DNA of 12,036 bases from an uncultured Eggerthellaceae bacterium. Its GTDB lineage: Bacteria > Actinomycetota > Coriobacteriia > Coriobacteriales > Eggerthellaceae. The position numbers and the translations under genes are program-made. The first letter of the stretch is position 1. Every line of letters starts with the position of its first letter. Below the pieces are notes generated by a model that saw only the letters and a program-made list of their open reading frames with translations, ran no database searches and was not told the DNA's origin. The DNA is taken from the NCBI GenBank assembly GCA_934623455.1, contig CAKTVK010000058.1, positions 1-12,036 of the forward strand, in the 5' to 3' direction. Of this stretch, positions 1 to 6,735 are shown in pieces.

Positions 1-268
1 CAGGAGCCGATGCGGCAATTTCATCGAGCCATTCTTTTTGTTTTGTTTCGATGGTCACGCTTATATTTACGGTAGATCCCTTCGCAAAACTGCGGGGTCT
101 GCCGCGTTTCTTTTTCTGATCCTGCTCTTTTGTTGTTTGCTCGGCCGGTGCTTGTCCGTGTTCGGGTTGCAGGTGTTCGGGTTGCGCGTTTGCGAATTGC
201 ACGCGTTCCGCTTGCTCTTGCCCTTCCTGGGCGCGTCTTAACGACCCCGTTTCCATGGATTCCAGCAT
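1..268 (-). CDS. Putative DNA-binding protein with AT-hook-like and ribbon-helix-helix-like segments (partial, C-terminus off the left edge)
   Basis: Read on the minus strand, an ATG at 268-266 opens 89 codons without a stop to the window edge. An AGAGGT Shine-Dalgarno site (complement of 275-280) lies seven bases or so before the start. The first 50 residues are rich in Gln and Glu and include two tandem QPEHL/QPEHG units. A basic stretch KKKRGRPRSF (about residues 52-61) resembles an AT-hook. It is followed by STVNISVTIETKQKEWLDEI, which has the beta-strand-then-helix pattern of ribbon-helix-helix (CopG/Arc-type) proteins. A transcriptional regulator or a partition/copy-control protein is therefore likely; this is inferred from pattern only. 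It is divergent from the operon starting at 435, with an inverted repeat between them, which would suit autoregulation. The missing C-terminus prevents firmer assignment. Confidence 0.72.
   Translation of the reverse strand, partial: MLESMETGSLRRAQEGQEQAERVQFANAQPEHLQPEHGQAPAEQTTKEQDQKKKRGRPRSFAKGSTVNISVTIETKQKEWLDEIAASAP
158..185. repeat. Tandem 15-bp repeat inside the partial regulator gene
   Basis: GTGTTCGGGTTGC occurs at 158-170 and again at 173-185, a 15-bp period. Being a multiple of three, it duplicates the five-residue unit QPEHL/QPEHG in the minus-strand protein without breaking the frame. This suggests slippage in a flexible linker. Confidence 0.8.
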
Positions 269-305
269 AAGAATACCTCTATCTTTTCTTTTGGGGGCGT
301 GATAT

Positions 306-320
306 GGTACGCATAGTACC
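306..320. promoter_or_regulatory. Inverted repeat GGTAC-N5-GTACC, candidate operator
   Basis: GGTAC (306-310) and GTACC (316-320) form a perfect five-base inverted repeat around GCATA. It sits in the divergent intergenic region, about 40 bases upstream of the minus-strand regulator start. It overlaps TACTAT (minus strand, complement of 313-318), which resembles a -10 box for that gene, although no good -35 box is seen. An isolated GGTAC recurs at 389-393 between the promoter boxes proposed for the plus-strand operon. An operator bound by the ribbon-helix-helix-like protein is a reasonable guess, not shown. Confidence 0.4.
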
Positions 321-322
321 TT

Positions 323-350
323 GAATTAAGTATTAAAAAATACGAATTAA
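323..350. repeat. AT-rich imperfect inverted repeat
   Basis: GTATT (330-334) and AATAC (339-343) pair around AAAA, with GAATTAA directly repeated at 323-329 and 344-350 on the flanks. The surrounding 320-370 stretch is almost entirely A and T, much richer than the coding DNA on both sides. It could act as an UP-element, a curved segment or a protein site. No specific function can be read from it. Confidence 0.4.
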
Positions 351-373
351 ATAAAAAACTAAAAAATACCTGA

Positions 374-401
374 TTGAGCCCTTTTCCGGTACAGTTATTT
401 T
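374..401 (+). promoter_or_regulatory. Candidate promoter of the 435-7947 operon
   Basis: TTGAGC (374-379, four of six bases matching TTGACA) is followed after 16 bases by TATTTT (396-401, four of six matching TATAAT). Initiation would fall near 408, giving a leader of roughly 27 bases that contains the AGGAGGG ribosome site at 421-427. It is the best sigma-70-type match in the intergenic region but only moderate in quality. Confidence 0.38.
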
Positions 402-434
402 GCATGATAGGCAGAGTCGAAGGAGGGATTCTCA

Positions 435-1601
435 GTGCAAACCACCCTACAGAAAAACACTCAACAGAAAATCGTTTTGCGATGCAAGCCGCAAAACTTC
501 GATCAGTGGGCAGCTGCGCTTTCTTTTTACTGCGTTTCGCTTTGTGCGCCGGAGCGTCCTCTTGAAAAAGAGCTAGCGCAGGCGGCGTTGGATCAAACCG
601 ATTTGTTCGTGATTATCGATGACGTGCAATCCTCGGATGAATCTCTGGTCAATTCGTTGCGCACGTACTTGGAAACTGATCAGCGCGCGACAACGCGTAT
701 GCGCATTGCGTTCGTGGCCGATCGTCGGCGCGAACTTCCTTCTCCTCTCTTCCGCATTCTGGCGAACTACGACATTTACGACATTATTGTTCCGCCGAAA
801 GATAATCTGCTTGATTTCAATCCTTACGTCGAGGTCGCTCAAGTTCTGTCGCGGTCTAAGAGTTACAGCGAAATTGTGCCCTATCTTGCGGGCGAAATCG
901 TGAACCCGAAGCTTGTTGGCTTGACGTCCGCCGAAGCGCTGCGCGAGCGTACGCGTGCTCAGGTGCGCATTGCGGTGGCGCAAATCGATCAGCGTCGCGG
1001 CGGTTCAACGCATACGTCGCTTCTGTTTGCGCGCGTGCTGGTTCTTCTGGGATATAAGGTGGCGCTTTTCATTGATGACCGCACGTGGAAAAACATGAGG
1101 CGTTGCTATCCTCGTGCGCGGTGTAATGTGGAAAACGGCATGATGACGCTTGCGGGCATTGATTTCTACCGCAACGAAGGGTTTGCCGGCGCGAACGGAT
1201 ACGACTACGTTTTGGCGGATTTCGGGTGCGCGCGCTGGATTGACTTGGAACCTGATTCGCGTGCTCAAACGCTGGGCGAGAGTTTTCGTTCGGCATCGCT
1301 TGCAGTGCTCACGTCGGTGGTGTCTCCGTGGGGCGACCACGCATCGTTCGAGCGCGTGCTGAAAATCTGGCAAAAGAAGGGCGAGCTGCAGAATTTAGGC
1401 GGCGTGAAGTTCGCGTTCTTCGGCATTTCGCACGATGCCGTCTACGAAAACTGGCAGGAAGCAGCGCAGCGCTTGAACCCCAAGGCGGAGCTTTATCGCA
1501 TTCCGTATTTGCCCGACCCCTTGCACTACGAGGCAAAAGAACATCATTGCCCTGAATTGATTGACATTCTATCGCCTATTTTGCGCGCGAAAGATCGGTA
1601 A
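435..1601 (+). CDS. CpaE/TadZ/MinD-like protein with degenerate P-loop
   Basis: A GTG start at 435 is fixed by a strong AGGAGGG site (421-427) seven bases upstream and gives 388 residues. There is no signal peptide or membrane segment, so the protein is cytoplasmic. Residues about 55-125 (LFVIIDD, then MRIAFVADRR and IYDIIVPPK) look like the pseudo-receiver domain at the N-terminus of CpaE/TadZ proteins. Residues 178-215 have the ParA/MinD layout: a beta-strand, a P-loop position, then GYKVALFIDD. The P-loop reads RRGGSTHTS (187-195): relative to KGGVGKTT, the signature lysine is Arg188, the glycine before the second lysine is Thr192, and the second lysine is His193. A Walker-B-like YDYVLADFG follows near residue 255. 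CpaE/TadZ relatives position secretion or pilus machinery at the envelope; here a localisation role for the downstream surface proteins is inferred. ATP binding is doubtful. Confidence 0.8.
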   Translation: MQTTLQKNTQQKIVLRCKPQNFDQWAAALSFYCVSLCAPERPLEKELAQAALDQTDLFVIIDDVQSSDESLVNSLRTYLETDQRATTRMRIAFVADRRRELPSPLFRILANYDIYDIIVPPKDNLLDFNPYVEVAQVLSRSKSYSEIVPYLAGEIVNPKLVGLTSAEALRERTRAQVRIAVAQIDQRRGGSTHTSLLFARVLVLLGYKVALFIDDRTWKNMRRCYPRARCNVENGMMTLAGIDFYRNEGFAGANGYDYVLADFGCARWIDLEPDSRAQTLGESFRSASLAVLTSVVSPWGDHASFERVLKIWQKKGELQNLGGVKFAFFGISHDAVYENWQEAAQRLNPKAELYRIPYLPDPLHYEAKEHHCPELIDILSPILRAKDR

Positions 1602-1646
1602 GTTGGGCTTTCGCAGGTTGGCGGATAGGAGCACTGAGGGGTTGCG

Positions 1647-2105
1647 ATGATGTTTTCGCAGGAACAGATGGAGGAATGGGAAGCGCGCGCGGTGCCGCTT
1701 GATGAGCGCGGCGAGAGTGAGGCGTATTTTCCGCTGTGGGGCATTGTCGATGTGGACGATTACCTGCAGAAAAGCGATGCGGCGCGTGCTGAGAGACAAC
1801 GAGCGATGGCGTTGGAGTGCGCTGGTGCCGAAGGCGAGGTTGGGGCATCGGACGCGTGCGCGGAAGGTGCAGCGGGCGCTGGAGTCGTCGGGGCAGGCGG
1901 TGCTGCTGCGGTGCGGCCTTCGGCGGGTACGCGCGTTGCGTGGGGTGCGTGGTTCTGGGTGAAGCGCGTGGGGATCGCGCTGGTGGTATGCGTTGTTGGT
2001 TCGATGCTGGTGACCATGGCGCTGAATCCCGCCATGACGTTTTTCGATGCGGCAAACGCTTTGTTTGGCGGCATTGCGGGCTTGATTGAGAAGGTGCTCG
2101 GATAG
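1647..2105 (+). CDS. Small single-pass membrane protein of unknown function
   Basis: This 152-residue frame begins 45 bases after the CpaE-like gene in the same orientation. GAGGGG (1636-1641) precedes an ATGATG, so the start could be 1647 or 1650; spacing slightly favours 1650. Three parts are visible: an acidic N-terminus (MEEWEARAVPLDERGES), an Ala/Gly/Glu linker at about residues 45-92, and one hydrophobic segment at about 108-126 preceded by Lys106-Arg107. The charge pattern predicts an N-in topology with a 26-residue C-terminal tail outside that could form an amphipathic helix. No known family is recognised. Its place between an envelope-localising ATPase relative and a surface adhesin suggests a membrane anchor or adaptor, which is inference from context. 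Confidence 0.7.
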   Translation: MMFSQEQMEEWEARAVPLDERGESEAYFPLWGIVDVDDYLQKSDAARAERQRAMALECAGAEGEVGASDACAEGAAGAGVVGAGGAAAVRPSAGTRVAWGAWFWVKRVGIALVVCVVGSMLVTMALNPAMTFFDAANALFGGIAGLIEKVLG

Positions 2106-2177
2106 CTTGGGTTTCAAACGGTTAATGCATGCGTGGAGGTGCGCGTGTTGACTGAGAGGGTTTGAAGATAGGGGTTT

Positions 2178-5100
2178 ATGGTGGGCGATTTCAAGAAAAG
2201 GGGAAACTTTGCAGCGCGTATTGTTGCAGCGGCTCTGGCGGCGGTACTTTGTGTTTCGTCGGTGCCGTGTTCGGCATTCGCACAGGCAGTGAGCGATGCC
2301 GACGCGCAGAGTGCTTCGGGCGCGGCTTCGCAGGAGGCGCGTGTGGCGGAAGAGGCCGGGGAAGATGTTGGCGCCGTTGCGGCCTCTGGTGCTGTCTTCG
2401 AGGTTGGCGCCGGGGAAGACGCCGGCGCTGCTGGTATCGGCGCCGCTGGTGCAGAGCCGAGCGGCGAAGCGGCGGCTGGCGTTGCACCCGGTGGCGCGGA
2501 CGAGGGCGACGTGGGCGCGGACAATGCTTCCGCATTTGCGGCATCGGCAGAGCGCCAGCCGCTGAGCAGTGCGAGTGCTAGCTTAAGCGAAACCCAGGAC
2601 TTTGCGACGCAGGCGCTCGAGGCGCGAACAAATGCCGCTGTACAGTGTCGCGACGATCGCATTGCTCTTGCGTCTGCAAACTACGATTATTCCGGAATGG
2701 CGCATTGCTGGTTCCGCAACGACAGTCCAACCGACTACGTATTCACCGTTGAAATCGACGGTGTGTCGTACGAAGCGTATTGCTTGGATCCCGCTTTGCC
2801 TGCTCCGGCGAATGGTTGGTATACGTTCTATGCCACCTGGGATGATGACGAAAAAGCATACGATATCGTGCTGGATACCAAAGATGCCGAAGTTCATTGG
2901 AGCCAGGTTGACATAGGTCTAGGATGCCAAAGCGTGGGCGGTTTTCGCATCTATGCAAAAGGCGATTTCACGCTGACGAAGTCCAGCTCGAACTTGGAAG
3001 TGTCGGGAATCTATAACATTGCTGGCGCGGTTTATGGCTTGTACTGGTATTACGTTGATGCGCAAGCGGGAAACGAGCCCGATTATCGTCTGGTGATTGG
3101 CGACGACGGTTCAAGCGATACGCTTACGGGGCTTACGCCTGACGAGCGCTGGTATGTGCGCGAGCTTGAGGCGCCTACGGGTTTTGCGCTTGATCCGACG
3201 ATTTACACGGTTCCCATTCGTCCGAATCAGGATAATTCTTATCACGTGACAGATGAGCCCGTTATGGACCCCAATGGCGTTTTGCTCAAGAAAGTGACGG
3301 CGGATGGCCAAGAGTATTTAGGCGAGCATCTGTCCTTGGCAATGGCGGAATACCAGTTTGATTATTATGCGGGGTATTACGATACCGTTGAGCAAGCTCG
3401 TGCCTCGGGCGCACCTACGCGCAGCTGGGTGATGAGGACGGACGAAGAAGGGTATACGGGGATTCGTTTTGCGGATAGAGTCTTTGACCACGATAATGCT
3501 ATTTACTCCTACCTTGTGAGCGGGGCGGTATATCGAGCGCCGTCGGGAAAGCCAAGCATGCCGCTCGGTACGCTCTTGGTCCATGAAGTCAATCCTCCGT
3601 TTGGTTACGAGTTGTCGTCCAAATCCTTTATTGGGCGCTTGATACCTTCGGACAATAAACTTGGCTTCGAATGGTCTCTCGGTAGTGATTTCATAGACGG
3701 CAACGTCGCGCTCGATAAAGAATCCGTTGATGCTGGTTCTCTTACCATTCTCAAGAAGAGTAAGAATCCCGATCTTACCGCAGGAATCAATGGCTATTCG
3801 TTGGCAGGCGCGCGCTTCGACATCTACGATAATGCTGCCTGCCAAGGTGAACCTAAATATACGCTGGTCACGAAAGAAGATGGCACGACCGATATCATCA
3901 ATAAATTAGCTCCCGGTTCTCACTTGTACATCAAGGAAACGATTCCGCCCCAGGGTTTCAAGGAATCTTCGACTGTGCATGAAGTTGTTATCAAGCCGGG
4001 AAAAGTTTCAGTGACTACGGTAGTTATTGAGAACGTGCCCGTCTACGTGGCTCCTTCCGTTTCTCTTGTCAAGAAAGACAGCGATGGCGACCAGGCTTTT
4101 AAGGGCGATGCAACGCTCGCAGGAGCGGAATATACGTTTGCGTTCTATGCGGGCGAAGCCTCGGCACAGGGAACGCCCGATGCAACCTGGGTTGGCGTAA
4201 CGGATAGAGAAGGAAGAACCTCGCTTGATCAGGCAACGCTCGTATCGGGGTCGGAATGGCTGATCGAAGGTCAGTGCGTGTTGCCTCTCGGCTTTCTAAC
4301 GGTAGAGGAAACGAAAGCGCCGCAAGGTTACCAGAAATCCAACGAAGTATTTTCTGCTCAGGTTGTTTACGACGAGCAAACACGTACAGCGAAGTGGGTA
4401 AAAGGAGAGGTGCTTTCGGACGATGCTATCTTCTGCGATGCTGTTGAATTTGATGCAGTTGAAGATATCAAGTTGTTTGGCATAAGCGTCTATAAGAAAA
4501 TTCAGGGCGCACAAACGGGAATTTCCCCTGAAGGCATTCAATTCCAAATTGTGTATAAGCCCACGGGGGAAGTGGTGAAAACGATCACGATTGGTGCAGA
4601 TGGCACAGCAACAACGGGTGAGCGCGCATTGCCCTGCGGTAGTTACGAGGTGCGTGAAGTTGAGGAAAGCATTCCGGTAGGCTTACAGCCGTATAGCGCC
4701 ACTTCGAAAACAGGAAGCAATATCATCGATACGATCGACGCTCCCGATGATGGATCTTTCCCCTTGTATCAAGTGATTAAAACGGAGTGCACCGATTATA
4801 CGGGTGATACGCCGCGTGGCGAAAAGAAAGATCATGCGACGGGGCAACCGATTGCCGGCACGGAATTCACGCTCTACCGCTATACAGGAAAGCTGATAAT
4901 TGATAATGGTGCTCTAGAGGTTGCTGCTGTGGATTTTGATCCGTATCAGAATTACTGGGAGCAGCTAGAAGTGGTGACGACTGACACGCATGGCAAATTT
5001 GAGTTCAGCACACAACCGTACGGCGTCTACATGATGGTTGAGACGAATCCCGAATGGCATTATCTGAGCACGTCGGAGGGCGAATATGACGGTGCAAGTG

Positions 5101-6722
5101 AAGATTCCCTTGCCACGGCACGTGTTTTTGTCGTTGACAAAAATCATCCGTGCGAAACGCAGCTTTGGGAAGATATCGCTATACAACTCGAGTGCACCGT
5201 TGATAAATCGACGATTTCGGTGACGTCTTTGGGGCTGGTTTCTAAAGAAAGTTCCGATGCGGAGGATGCCGTTTCAAACGTAGGCATTGAGGAATATCGC
5301 TACGATGTATCGTTTGACAACGGGAATACGAATACGTACGCCGATGAATATTGGGTGATTGACCAGCTGAATATGGTTTGCGCACCGTTTGATCTTCGCG
5401 TGACCACGATTGTGCTGCCTACAGTTAAAAACGACTCTGTACCCACTGCTGCGCTTTTGATCAGAACGAATAAAAGTACTGGTGAATCATGGGCTCCTTC
5501 GGTCGAGACGGCGTGTCACGAATCAACGTTGTGCGATGGCTCCTCCCGGCTCAACGGAGTTGGCTGGCGATTCGCGGGAACGTATTCCTCTGATGCAACC
5601 ACGATGATTTCCGTGGAGAGCTTGGGGTTGGCTCAAGACGAATATCTTACAGGCTTGTGCTTGTATTACGGTGCTGTTGAAAAAGGTTTTTCAACGCTGA
5701 GCCCTTTGTCGTATATGGTGGTTGCGACGCATGAGTTGGCCGAAGGCGTTGTAATTCCCAACACGGCAACCAGTCACATTACGCGCAATTGGGCGCAGCG
5801 CAACGGCTCCGTGAATGGTCTGTCCGATGATGATATTGATAGCGTTGCCACCACGGTTTTAGGTACATTCGAACAACATTTCGATCGCGGGTACTCGCCG
5901 ACTTCGAGTGGGCGGTTGGGCTCGTGGAAGCCGATATTGCCTCAAACGGGAGATACGATGTTGCCGCTGGGGTTTTTAGCGCTTGCTGGTGCGTTGACAT
6001 GCGCTGCTGCGGGCGTGTATATTTTCGCAAGGAATCGACGCATGCGCGTTCAGCTTGTAGGGAAGGGGTCTGCTGTGGGTAAATCGGCTGGTAAGATGAT
6101 GGGGATTAATGTGGCGCTGCTTATAGACGCGCTTCCTCTGGCGGGGTGCTCGTGCAGCAGGCAAGGCGCCGAGTCCGCCTCGTCGGATGCGTCGGCGGCC
6201 ACCTCGGTGAGCGGTGCTGCCGCATCTTCCACCTCGGTTTCTTCCGATGCCGCGGCTAGCGCTTCTTCCGATGACGTTGATGCTGGGGAGGACAATGACG
6301 ACTCTTCCGAAGAGACTTCCTCGTCGGGCGATTCTTCCTCGTCGAGCCAGGGCGGCGGCTCGGATTCCTCTTGGACCGCTTCTTTTGCGCCTTCGGGTGG
6401 CTCTTCGGACGGTGATTCCGGCTCGGGGGCTTCTGAGCCGCAGCCCGCTGCACACGAACATTCGTGGGAATGGGTTCCGCAATGGGTGGACGTCGTCCGC
6501 CGCGAGGCGTACGACAAGCCGGTGTACCGCTGGGCGACGTGGTGTCCCGTCTGCGATTGCGAAGTTAGTGACGATCATAACAAGGAAATGCTCTTGAAAG
6601 GCGAGGCGGGGCATACTCTTACTGATTTGAAGGTCCTCGACCACTACGAGCACGTCGAGGCTGAAACCCACCAGGAAGATCACGGCTATTACCGCTGCTC
6701 CACTTGCGGCGAAATGTACTAG
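2178..6722 (+). CDS. LPXTG-anchored adhesin with CnaB/SpaA-type domains, reading in frame into a downstream lipoprotein
   Basis: The 1514-codon frame begins with ATG 2178; AGGGG at 2170-2174 is only three bases away, so GTG 2181 is an alternative. Residues 1-37 form a Sec signal peptide ending AFAQA. Residues 38-150 are an Ala/Gly/Glu stalk. A segment with YCLDP (Cys202) and a nearby P-x-x-G-x-Y resembles the start of a thioester domain but is short. CnaB-type domains follow, marked by G-A-x-(Y/F) strands and the strand that carries the isopeptide-catalysing Glu: RELEAPTGF (328-336), HEVNPPFGY (469-477), KETIPPQGF (586-594), EETKAPQGY (710-718), VREVEES (825-831) and MVETNPEW (953-960). Residues about 1000-1235 form a further extracellular region. 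LPQTG (1254-1258), a hydrophobic stretch and RNRRMR make a complete cell-wall sorting signal. The frame has no stop there and continues into a lipoprotein (see 6075-6722). Attachment to the peptidoglycan by a sortase, absent here, is expected. Confidence 0.9.
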   Translation: MVGDFKKRGNFAARIVAAALAAVLCVSSVPCSAFAQAVSDADAQSASGAASQEARVAEEAGEDVGAVAASGAVFEVGAGEDAGAAGIGAAGAEPSGEAAAGVAPGGADEGDVGADNASAFAASAERQPLSSASASLSETQDFATQALEARTNAAVQCRDDRIALASANYDYSGMAHCWFRNDSPTDYVFTVEIDGVSYEAYCLDPALPAPANGWYTFYATWDDDEKAYDIVLDTKDAEVHWSQVDIGLGCQSVGGFRIYAKGDFTLTKSSSNLEVSGIYNIAGAVYGLYWYYVDAQAGNEPDYRLVIGDDGSSDTLTGLTPDERWYVRELEAPTGFALDPTIYTVPIRPNQDNSYHVTDEPVMDPNGVLLKKVTADGQEYLGEHLSLAMAEYQFDYYAGYYDTVEQARASGAPTRSWVMRTDEEGYTGIRFADRVFDHDNAIYSYLVSGAVYRAPSGKPSMPLGTLLVHEVNPPFGYELSSKSFIGRLIPSDNKLGFEWSLGSDFIDGNVALDKESVDAGSLTILKKSKNPDLTAGINGYSLAGARFDIYDNAACQGEPKYTLVTKEDGTTDIINKLAPGSHLYIKETIPPQGFKESSTVHEVVIKPGKVSVTTVVIENVPVYVAPSVSLVKKDSDGDQAFKGDATLAGAEYTFAFYAGEASAQGTPDATWVGVTDREGRTSLDQATLVSGSEWLIEGQCVLPLGFLTVEETKAPQGYQKSNEVFSAQVVYDEQTRTAKWVKGEVLSDDAIFCDAVEFDAVEDIKLFGISVYKKIQGAQTGISPEGIQFQIVYKPTGEVVKTITIGADGTATTGERALPCGSYEVREVEESIPVGLQPYSATSKTGSNIIDTIDAPDDGSFPLYQVIKTECTDYTGDTPRGEKKDHATGQPIAGTEFTLYRYTGKLIIDNGALEVAAVDFDPYQNYWEQLEVVTTDTHGKFEFSTQPYGVYMMVETNPEWHYLSTSEGEYDGASEDSLATARVFVVDKNHPCETQLWEDIAIQLECTVDKSTISVTSLGLVSKESSDAEDAVSNVGIEEYRYDVSFDNGNTNTYADEYWVIDQLNMVCAPFDLRVTTIVLPTVKNDSVPTAALLIRTNKSTGESWAPSVETACHESTLCDGSSRLNGVGWRFAGTYSSDATTMISVESLGLAQDEYLTGLCLYYGAVEKGFSTLSPLSYMVVATHELAEGVVIPNTATSHITRNWAQRNGSVNGLSDDDIDSVATTVLGTFEQHFDRGYSPTSSGRLGSWKPILPQTGDTMLPLGFLALAGALTCAAAGVYIFARNRRMRVQLVGKGSAVGKSAGKMMGINVALLIDALPLAGCSCSRQGAESASSDASAATSVSGAAASSTSVSSDAAASASSDDVDAGEDNDDSSEETSSSGDSSSSSQGGGSDSSWTASFAPSGGSSDGDSGSGASEPQPAAHEHSWEWVPQWVDVVRREAYDKPVYRWATWCPVCDCEVSDDHNKEMLLKGEAGHTLTDLKVLDHYEHVEAETHQEDHGYYRCSTCGEMY
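2355..2419 (+). repeat. GC-rich direct repeat in the adhesin stalk
   Basis: GCCGGGGAAGA occurs at 2355-2365 and 2409-2419, 54 bases apart, within DNA encoding repeated AGED-(V/A)-GA units. The spacing is a multiple of three, so stalk length could change by slippage or recombination without frameshift. The surrounding 2290-2560 is low-complexity and GC-rich. Confidence 0.6.
5937..6044 (+). other. LPQTG cell-wall sorting signal of the adhesin
   Basis: It encodes LPQTG (codons 5937-5951), then a hydrophobic segment (LPLGFLALAGALTCAAAG and following) and a basic tail RNRRMR. These three parts are the established substrate for class A/C-type sortases, and they normally lie at the very C-terminus of a protein. 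Here about 230 more residues follow in frame, which is abnormal. Confidence 0.92.
6063..6068 (+). promoter_or_regulatory. Internal ribosome binding site for the lipoprotein
   Basis: AAGGGG lies six bases before an in-frame GTG at 6075. It immediately follows TAG (6058-6060) in another frame, and CAG at 6051-6053 in the adhesin frame is one transition from TAG. A ribosome site inside what would otherwise be a single gene supports a separate or translationally coupled start at 6075. Confidence 0.6.
6075..6722 (+). CDS. Ser-rich lipoprotein with His/Cys zinc-ribbon-like C-terminal domain (internal start within the adhesin frame)
   Basis: Starting at GTG 6075 behind AAGGGG gives 215 residues. 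The N-terminus is a classical lipoprotein signal: two lysines (MGKSAGK), a short hydrophobic core, and the lipobox LAGC with Cys25 (codon 6147-6149). After maturation comes a roughly 100-residue linker of Ser, Ala, Asp and Gly, typical of a spacer through the cell wall. The last 90 residues hold HEHSWEWVPQW, CPVCDC (157-162), several His residues and a terminal CSTCGEMY (208-215). The paired C-x2-C motifs and histidines suggest metal binding, probably zinc. Similar His/Cys modules appear in surface proteins of Coriobacteria and Firmicutes, from memory. Its function is unknown. The alternative is that it is only the C-terminus of a 1514-residue fusion, but the signal peptide and ribosome site argue for a distinct protein. 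Confidence 0.65.
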   Translation: MGKSAGKMMGINVALLIDALPLAGCSCSRQGAESASSDASAATSVSGAAASSTSVSSDAAASASSDDVDAGEDNDDSSEETSSSGDSSSSSQGGGSDSSWTASFAPSGGSSDGDSGSGASEPQPAAHEHSWEWVPQWVDVVRREAYDKPVYRWATWCPVCDCEVSDDHNKEMLLKGEAGHTLTDLKVLDHYEHVEAETHQEDHGYYRCSTCGEMY

Positions 6723-6735
6723 CAAGGGGGCAATC

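Noticed and set aside
38..241. 67-codon plus-strand frame at the left edge, hydrophobic and Leu/Cys-rich
   Set aside because: It is the antisense shadow of the partial regulator gene, which has a better start, ribosome site and domain pattern.
1569..2117. 182-codon minus-strand frame opposite the small membrane protein
   Set aside because: The composition is Arg/His/Pro-rich and the plus frame has a ribosome site, operon spacing and a clear membrane segment.
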